Origin: JBHELT01 sp046262935 | Lineage (GTDB): Bacteria; Actinomycetota; CADDZG01; JAHWKV01 | Assembly: GCA_046262935.1 (NCBI GenBank) | Contig: JBHELT010000044.1 | Location: forward strand, 1-62,086 | Direction: 5' to 3' | Length of the DNA stretch: 62,086 bases | Shown here: positions 57,606 to 62,086 of the stretch, piece by piece | Position numbering within the stretch: the first letter of the stretch is position 1 | How the letters are laid out: each line of letters starts with the position of its first letter | Translations under genes and position numbers: made by a program | Notes under the pieces: generated by a model | What the model was told of the DNA's origin: nothing | Seen by the model: the letters and a program-made list of their open reading frames with translations, nothing else | Databases searched by the model: none

Positions 57606-58904
57606 CTAATTAGGCTCGCTAACCGTGGATGGGCTGTAGGCATAAAGTTCGAAAAGCTCCGCACTCGAGCGCTCCCAGGAGAATTCCGACGAAGAACAAA
57701 CGGCTAACCGGCTCATCGAGGCAGCTACTGCTTCATCGCTAAGCACCTGCCAGACCCTCTCTGCGAATGCCTCTGCGGCTCCAGGCTCGACCAGGTAACC
57801 GGTGCGGCCGTGTTTGACGATCGACTTGAGGCCCCCAACCGCCGAACCAACCACTGGCACACCACAGGCCTGCGCTTCGAGGGCAACTAGGCCGAACGAC
57901 TCCGAATGCGATGGCACCAAGCAAACGTCAGCCGCCCTGTATATGTCGGGCAGGCTTTGCTGTGGCTGGGCCGGGTAGAAGGCGACCGATCCGATCACCC
58001 CAAGGTCAGCGGCCAGTTTTTTGAGCCGGTCCGGTTCACTTGCCCCACTGGCGCCGCTCGAGCCTCCGACCACCAAGAGCCGAACCTCGTCGAGGTCCAC
58101 CCTGCCCCATTCGACCAGATGGGCCAGCGCCCTGATCGCTGTGTCGGCGGCCTTGAGCGGTTGAAGCCGGCCAACGAATGCAAGAACCTTCTTGCCTGAA
58201 AGGCCAAGTGCCTTTTTGGCTTCCTGCGTGTCTGCGGGGGTGAATAATTCGTGATCGACGCCCGGAGCGATAAGGCTGATCTTCTCGGGATGCGCCGCGT
58301 AGAGTTCGATCAGCGACGTGCGCTCTTCGACGGTCGAGGCGACTATCGCGTTGGCGTCGGCGATCACCTTGACCTCACCTGCCAGTCGACCTTCCGGCTC
58401 GGGAACGTCGCCTGGGGCCAAGTTGTCGTTCTTCACTCGACCCAACGTATGGAAAGTGTGGATGAACGGAACGTTCCAAGAGTTGGATAGCTTCGAGGCC
58501 ACACGGCCGGAGAGCCAGTAGTGACTGTGGATCACGTCGTAGCGATCGCCTGCAGCCTCGACACGGCTGCGCAGATTGCAATAGAACTCGGGTAAGTGCG
58601 CTGCGATCTGTTGCTTCTCGAGGTCGGCAGGACCGCCGACAACTTGGATGACCTTCACCCCGTCGTAAAGATCTGCCTCCCGCGGCCCAGTCCCATCGAA
58701 ACGGGTGAAGATGTCTACTTCAACGCCGCGGGCCGCCAGGGTCCTGGCCATCTGCCTTACGTAGACGGTCATCCCTCCTGCGTCGCCTGCCCCCGGCTCG
58801 GCAAGAGGGTTCGAATGCACGACAAGCATGGCGACTTTGCGGATGGACCTGCGGATATGCGGTTGCTCGTCGAACAGTTGGATCGCCAGGGGGTTCCCTT
58901 TCAA
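57606..58904 (-). CDS. GT4 glycosyltransferase, MshA/sucrose-synthase-like
   Basis: A 432-residue retaining glycosyltransferase family 4 protein with N-terminal GDAGGMTVYVRQMARTLAARG, DVIHSHYWLSG, VPFIHTFHTLG, and the C-terminal VGRLQPLKAADTAIRAL, HSESFGLVALEAQACGVPVVGS with the E(x7)E sugar-nucleotide-binding pattern. It is close by eye to MshA (mycothiol first step), though the start (24 extra residues) and lack of other msh genes leave the acceptor open. It may act in surface glycan synthesis with the neighbouring ligase. Confidence 0.88.
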   Translation of the reverse strand: MKGNPLAIQLFDEQPHIRRSIRKVAMLVVHSNPLAEPGAGDAGGMTVYVRQMARTLAARGVEVDIFTRFDGTGPREADLYDGVKVIQVVGGPADLEKQQIAAHLPEFYCNLRSRVEAAGDRYDVIHSHYWLSGRVASKLSNSWNVPFIHTFHTLGRVKNDNLAPGDVPEPEGRLAGEVKVIADANAIVASTVEERTSLIELYAAHPEKISLIAPGVDHELFTPADTQEAKKALGLSGKKVLAFVGRLQPLKAADTAIRALAHLVEWGRVDLDEVRLLVVGGSSGASGASEPDRLKKLAADLGVIGSVAFYPAQPQQSLPDIYRAADVCLVPSHSESFGLVALEAQACGVPVVGSAVGGLKSIVKHGRTGYLVEPGAAEAFAERVWQVLSDEAVAASMSRLAVCSSSEFSWERSSAELFELYAYSPSTVSEPN

Positions 58905-58958
58905 TACAAACGAGGCGTCTAGTGATTTGGGCTTACAAATCGTAACCGAAAACAGTAA

Positions 58959-59987
58959 CTAGTCATTCCTGGCGCTGGGCGCAGCCCGATCGTTTCGGAT
59001 CGATACGGAATAAAGGGGCAACGGCTCGCCTCCGAGATCCGTCTTGTAGCGTTCCCTCCCCCGCAGGAAGTCGAAAGTATGAAGACCCTCCTCGATACTG
59101 CGCTCTATCAGTTTGGCCACGAGCACCAGACCCGGGCTGGCCGACCTGAACCTTGGGTCATAGGCTGAGTTGTAAAGATAGAACACACCGTCGAACGTGA
59201 ACGAGAAGGTCGACGCGATAGTGGCGTCCTCGCCCTCGAGGAAATCCAACGACAGCCACCCCTTGGGCATGAAGCTGTCGGCCAGGCGAGCGAAGAAGAA
59301 TGCGCGCTCGGGAAGGAAGAACTTACCCTTGAGTCCCTCGCTGCCGCGGTGCATGTTGACGAATCTGAGAAGGTCTTCGTGGAGCGAGCCCTGGGTGGCA
59401 CGGACGAGCCGTGAGCCGGGGATCTCTTGATCGAATCGCCTCATCTTTCTGCGCAACTCATGACGGTTCTTCTTGTTCAGCGCCGCAAGGTACTCTTCGA
59501 ATGTTCCTGGAAGGGCCAGAACCGCGGAGAGCTCCTCCTCGTGGATCTCGAAACTCATCGAGTGGCGATCGGCCGCTTCAACCAACCATTCCGCGAAGCC
59601 GAATGGGACCGGCAGGCACTTGGCATCGAACCAGTCCCAGGCGAAAGGCGGATCGTTCTTGAGCAGGTTGATCATCGCGTCTGCGATCTTCGGTGTGATC
59701 GATGGGTCTCGCGACAGAGGGCCGAGGTAATCGGTCAGGTCGTCACCGCCTAGGAACCTGATCCTGCGCCCGTGGGGAGTCTCGTCCAACATCAATGCCG
59801 CAAGTCCTACCGGTTCCGGATCCAAGAAGGTAAGGACAGCAAGGGTCTTGGCCTGGCCGAACTCAGCCCACCACAATCGGTTCCACTCAATGGTTGAGAA
59901 GATGCTTCTATGCGTCTCCGCCGCCGCCAGCTCCGGCCACTCGGCAAGATCGAATGCCTCCGACCCCTGTGTGATGCTCACGTCCAT
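58959..59987 (-). CDS. GNAT-type acyltransferase, FemAB/CelD (BcsL)-like
   Basis: A 342-residue protein with two GNAT folds. The conserved central motif LPGTFEEYLAALNKKNRHELRRKMRRF followed by a C-terminal GNAT part (GEDATIASTFSFTFDGVFYLYNSAYDPRFRSASPG, LFDFLRGRERYKTDLGG) fits the Acetyltransf_6 (CelD/FemAB) family, which acylates polysaccharides or peptidoglycan precursors. It follows the glycosyltransferase on the same strand, so a role in envelope glycan modification is plausible. Confidence 0.82.
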   Translation of the reverse strand: MDVSITQGSEAFDLAEWPELAAAETHRSIFSTIEWNRLWWAEFGQAKTLAVLTFLDPEPVGLAALMLDETPHGRRIRFLGGDDLTDYLGPLSRDPSITPKIADAMINLLKNDPPFAWDWFDAKCLPVPFGFAEWLVEAADRHSMSFEIHEEELSAVLALPGTFEEYLAALNKKNRHELRRKMRRFDQEIPGSRLVRATQGSLHEDLLRFVNMHRGSEGLKGKFFLPERAFFFARLADSFMPKGWLSLDFLEGEDATIASTFSFTFDGVFYLYNSAYDPRFRSASPGLVLVAKLIERSIEEGLHTFDFLRGRERYKTDLGGEPLPLYSVSIRNDRAAPSARND

Positions 59988-60016
59988 GGCGGGACGCTAA
60001 CACGGGATGAAAACAA

Positions 60017-60050
60017 CAAAAAAGGGACCCGGCAGTGCGGGCCCCCTTTA
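60017..60050 (-). terminator. Rho-independent terminator
   Basis: On the minus strand, a G/C-rich stem (AAAGGG-CCCG arms 60021-60031 with 60038-60049) is followed by TTTTTT. It ends the transcript of the Lys/Ala-rich protein gene immediately upstream and lies 30 nt before the start of the acyltransferase gene. Confidence 0.85.
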
Positions 60051-60063
60051 GGTGGTTTCTTGG

Positions 60064-60414
60064 TTACAGGCTCGATGCAGCCTTCTTGCCAGCGTCGAGG
60101 GTAACCGCAGCAGCCTTCCTTGCCGAGGTAACCGCTGACTTGGTCTGGGTACGGGCCGTCTTGGTCTGATCGATCGCTCGCTTCGTGTAAGCAGAGTTCT
60201 TGATCCCACTAACGGTCTTTTGACCACGCTCAACTAATCGTGAGTAGGCCTTGGTCGTGCGTACTCCAGCCTTGCCGACCTGCGAACGTACCAGATCGAG
60301 GTTCACAGCGTTCAGTTTTGGCAGATCGATCGCCAGTTGCGCCCTGCGAGCCTTTTCGATGGCTAGGTCACTTGCACCAACTGCCGCGTAGAAGATCTCT
60401 TTGGTTGCAGTCAA
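60064..60414 (-). CDS. Ala/Lys-rich protein, histone H1/HbhA-like tail
   Basis: A 116-residue protein with a phasin/HbhA-like helical N-terminal half (TATKEIFYAAVGASDLAIEKARRAQLAI) and a Lys/Thr/Ala-rich C-terminal half (TKTARTQTKSAVTSARKAAA) like histone H1-type or heparin-binding hemagglutinin tails. It may bind DNA or polyanionic surfaces. I start at TTG 60414, which has an ideal SD (AAGGAGG, 8 nt); the ATG at 60432 lies inside the SD. Confidence 0.7.
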   Translation of the reverse strand: MTATKEIFYAAVGASDLAIEKARRAQLAIDLPKLNAVNLDLVRSQVGKAGVRTTKAYSRLVERGQKTVSGIKNSAYTKRAIDQTKTARTQTKSAVTSARKAAAVTLDAGKKAASSL

Positions 60415-60508
60415 AACATTTACCTCCTTCATTACCTATCTCGGAACCACAGCCCCACGAAAGTGGAACCACGATCCGAGCCTTGACCGGCCAGGAGCCG
60501 GAGATTGA

Positions 60509-60574
60509 TTGACGGGACAGCGAAGGGAAGCCGGGTGAGGGTGCGAAGAGGCACGCGCTCCGCCGTCCCGTCAA
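60509..60574 (-). terminator. Long inverted repeat after the XRE gene
   Basis: TTGACGGGAC (60509-60518) and GTCCCGTCAA (60565-60574) are perfect 10-bp arms, 46 nt apart, just after the stop of the XRE-family gene. The stem extends by several more pairs (CG at its inner end). No strong U-run follows; a terminator or small RNA hairpin is possible. Confidence 0.5.
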
Positions 60575-60576
60575 AC

Positions 60577-60960
60577 TTAGCCTGCTTTCAGAGCACTCTT
60601 TGTTTTCTTGGCTTTCGCCGACCGGCGAGCCCTTGTGGTTTCTAGTTTGAAGGACTCGTAGATCTCGATCAGCATCTGTCGCTGACGCTCCGTGATCGAC
60701 GTGTCTTTCATGATGTGACCCTTGAGATCGGTGTCCTTTGACTCTTCAAGGATGCCAGCTTGGATGTACAGGGTCTCCGCGGAGATCCTTAATCCCTTGG
60801 CGATGGCTTGCAACATCTCCGCCGAGGGTTTTCTAACACCACGCTCGATCTGAGATAGGTACGGGAATGACACGCCAGCCGACTCGCTCAATTTGCGCAA
60901 CGTAAGTCGCGAGGTGGTGCGCTGTTCACGTATGAACTGACCCAGTTCCCTAACCTTCAT
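60577..60960 (-). CDS. XRE-family transcriptional regulator
   Basis: A 127-residue protein with an N-terminal Cro/C1 HTH (about residues 8-62: LRKLSESAGVSFPYLSQIERGVRKPSAEMLQAIAKGLRISAETL), a linker, a helical segment and a Lys/Arg-rich C-terminus (SAKAKKTKSALKAG). Its basic tail resembles that of the neighbouring Lys-rich protein, so they may bind the same targets. A possible operator lies just upstream. Confidence 0.9.
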   Translation of the reverse strand: MKVRELGQFIREQRTTSRLTLRKLSESAGVSFPYLSQIERGVRKPSAEMLQAIAKGLRISAETLYIQAGILEESKDTDLKGHIMKDTSITERQRQMLIEIYESFKLETTRARRSAKAKKTKSALKAG

Positions 60961-60978
60961 AGTTCTGCCACAGTAGCA

Positions 60979-60995
60979 CAGCTGTTATACAGTTG
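60979..60995 (-). promoter_or_regulatory. Possible operator and -10 element of the XRE gene
   Basis: An imperfect dyad CAGCTGT-TAT-ACAGTTG (6 of 7 pairs) lies 18 nt before the XRE start and contains TATAAC on the minus strand, which could be the -10. XRE proteins often repress themselves through such sites. The -35 is not clear. Confidence 0.4.
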
Positions 60996-61039
60996 CAAAC
61001 AAGGGCCACGAAGACGAGTGGTCGTACGATCCTGGTGCT

Positions 61040-61840
61040 TTAGGGAGTTCTTGACCCCGGGACGGAATCCATGAGATCGGCGAACGAGCGGACAACATTG
61101 GGATCGAATTGCGTTCCAGCACCCGCTTGCAAACGTGTAACGGCTTCCTCGAATGATAGGGCCTGCCGATAAGGGCGGTCGGTCGTCATCGCATCGAAAG
61201 CGTCGACGACGCTGAAGATCCGCGCTCCCAATGGGATGTCCTCGCCCTTCAAGCGGTCTGGGTATCCCTCTCCATCGAAACGTTCATGGTGATACCGGAT
61301 GACGTCGATGGTTGTGTCGTTAAGGATGCGCCGCATAGGTGAAACGATCTGCACACCGATAAGAGGATGTGTTCTCATGACGCGCATCTCTTCTAATGTG
61401 AGAGGGCCGGCCTTCGTGAGGATCGACTCGGGGACGCCGATCTTTCCAACGTCGTGCAGCAGGAACCCATATTGCAATTCCGCAGTCGCTAGCCCAGGGT
61501 CGATCGCCGACGCCAAAGCCATGCCGTACTCCCTGCACCGTTCCAAGTGGTAGCGCGTATATTCATCTTTGGCTTCCACGGTCAGCGCCAGAGTTTGAAT
61601 GATCGCAAGATAGTCATCGCGCAGTTCATCCATGAGTTGATTCAAACGTGCGGCTTGTTTGCGCTCTCTTTGATATACGCCGCTTATCTCGCGGGCGAAT
61701 ACCAACAGCTGCGACTTGGTTCTTTCGAGTTCGGCCAATCTTTCGGCATCCATCTCGACAGAGATTTGCGGCAGCTGATCAGCGGAGGTCTGAGGGCTAG
61801 CGCCCTCTGCCAAGCTAGCCGGATCGAATCTGTAGGTCAT
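61040..61840 (-). CDS. HD-GYP domain c-di-GMP phosphodiesterase
   Basis: A 266-residue protein. Residues ~30-90 are a coiled coil without a membrane anchor, and the rest is an HD-GYP domain: LLHDVGKIGVPE (HD near 129-130), MRTHPLIGVQIV, RYHHERFDGEGYPDRLKGEDIPLGARIFSVVDAFDAMTTDRPYR, including the GYP signature and the His/Asp metal ligands. It cleaves c-di-GMP to pGpG or GMP. With the GEMM riboswitch upstream of the pilin, it shows that this organism uses c-di-GMP. It has an SD (GAGGGGG) before ATG 61840. Confidence 0.92.
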   Translation of the reverse strand: MTYRFDPASLAEGASPQTSADQLPQISVEMDAERLAELERTKSQLLVFAREISGVYQRERKQAARLNQLMDELRDDYLAIIQTLALTVEAKDEYTRYHLERCREYGMALASAIDPGLATAELQYGFLLHDVGKIGVPESILTKAGPLTLEEMRVMRTHPLIGVQIVSPMRRILNDTTIDVIRYHHERFDGEGYPDRLKGEDIPLGARIFSVVDAFDAMTTDRPYRQALSFEEAVTRLQAGAGTQFDPNVVRSFADLMDSVPGSRTP

Positions 61841-61995
61841 ATCCCCCTCTATGGTGATCGCTCCTATGCGTGAGTTGAACAGGACGCAAAGCTGCCTCTA
61901 ATTGCATCGACCGCTTCCCTCTAAAACTGAACCCTTTTGGTGCTCAAGAATCACCCTCAGTGGTCCGATGAAATACTCGGGGTAACTAGTTATTT

Positions 61996-62086
61996 ATGAC
62001 TAACAAAGGTTGGACTGCCCGAGGATGGCAGCAGGGATGGCCGGCGCTGATAGCGGCCTTATCCACGGCGCTCATGCTGTCCGGCG
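61996..62086 (+). CDS. Start of an exported protein (3' end outside window)
   Basis: An open frame from ATG 61996 to the window edge encodes a basic/hydrophobic N-terminus (MTNKGWTARGWQQGWPALIA then ALSTALMLSG) that looks like a signal peptide. No strong SD is visible, so it is tentative. It is divergent from the HD-GYP gene with a ~155-bp gap. Confidence 0.4.
   Translation, partial: MTNKGWTARGWQQGWPALIAALSTALMLSG

Noticed and set aside
1..62086. tRNA, rRNA, transposase or integrase genes
   Set aside because: I looked for T-loop signatures (GGTTCGAATCC-like), rRNA conserved words and DDE/recombinase motifs and found none I could support.

Overview
The window looks like a chromosomal segment of an Actinomycetota bacterium, probably an uncultured lineage outside the classical Streptomyces/Mycobacterium groups. 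Pointers are a 33-residue Lys/Arg-rich bS22 (AURKAIP1/COX24-type) ribosomal protein, a BldC/excisionase-like HTH, a MshA-like glycosyltransferase, frequent GTG/TTG starts, Rex, and a cytochrome b6-type complex with ferredoxin and diheme cytochrome c. The DNA is moderately GC-rich. I found no tRNA, rRNA, transposase or CRISPR array.

Layout. Positions 1-2260 (minus) hold a cbb3-oxidase-like pair: a monoheme CcoO-like cytochrome and a CcoN-like protein that has lost every heme and copper ligand, followed by a truncated gene. Positions 2470-5910 hold a small exported protein and an ABC exporter (FtsX/LolD type). Positions 6244-13316 (plus) are the most unusual protein block: an FAD/NAD(P)H oxidoreductase fused to three FHA domains, a poly-[4Fe-4S] protein with two embedded cyclic-nucleotide-binding-like domains, and a membrane diheme-b/pentaheme-c cytochrome. 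Together they suggest a cytoplasm-to-outside electron conduit. It runs directly into a System I cytochrome c maturation operon (ccmE, F, H, I-like, unknown, A, B, C, D; 13324-19876) and then a bc-type complex (20004-25306: unknown membrane protein, ferredoxin, cytochrome b6-like, subunit IV-like, Rieske, diheme c, lipoyl-like membrane protein). On the other strand Rex (NADH/NAD+ sensor) with its own operator closes a five-gene operon (25317-29955).

Positions 30013-45948 are ordinary metabolism and signalling: CAP protein, TIM-barrel isomerase, response regulator plus three-GAF histidine kinase, acyltransferase with an N-terminal zinc-binding-like motif, epimerase, SAM hydrolase, hydrolase, MFS transporter, bS22, Clp1-like polynucleotide kinase, HTH, M29-like aminopeptidase, SDR, Na+/H+ antiporter and aldehyde dehydrogenase. 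Positions 46103-52719 are a type IV pilus locus (pilC, major pilin, four minor pilin/PilX-like genes). The pilin is preceded by a cyclic-di-GMP-I (GEMM) riboswitch, and an HD-GYP phosphodiesterase lies at 61040-61840. proC and proline dehydrogenase follow, then an O-antigen-ligase-like protein, a MshA-like glycosyltransferase and a FemAB/CelD-like acyltransferase.

Between the ligase and the glycosyltransferase (56689-57543, minus) lie two tandem, apparently undescribed structured RNA genes. Each has the same promoter (TTGACC-17-TAAATT), a closing helix that starts about where transcription should start and carries a compensatory base change between the copies, one or two copies of a ~122-nt conserved core, and a 12-bp terminal stem. 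One copy is followed by a U-run. This and the FHA/cNMP/pentaheme block are my two leading candidates for something new.
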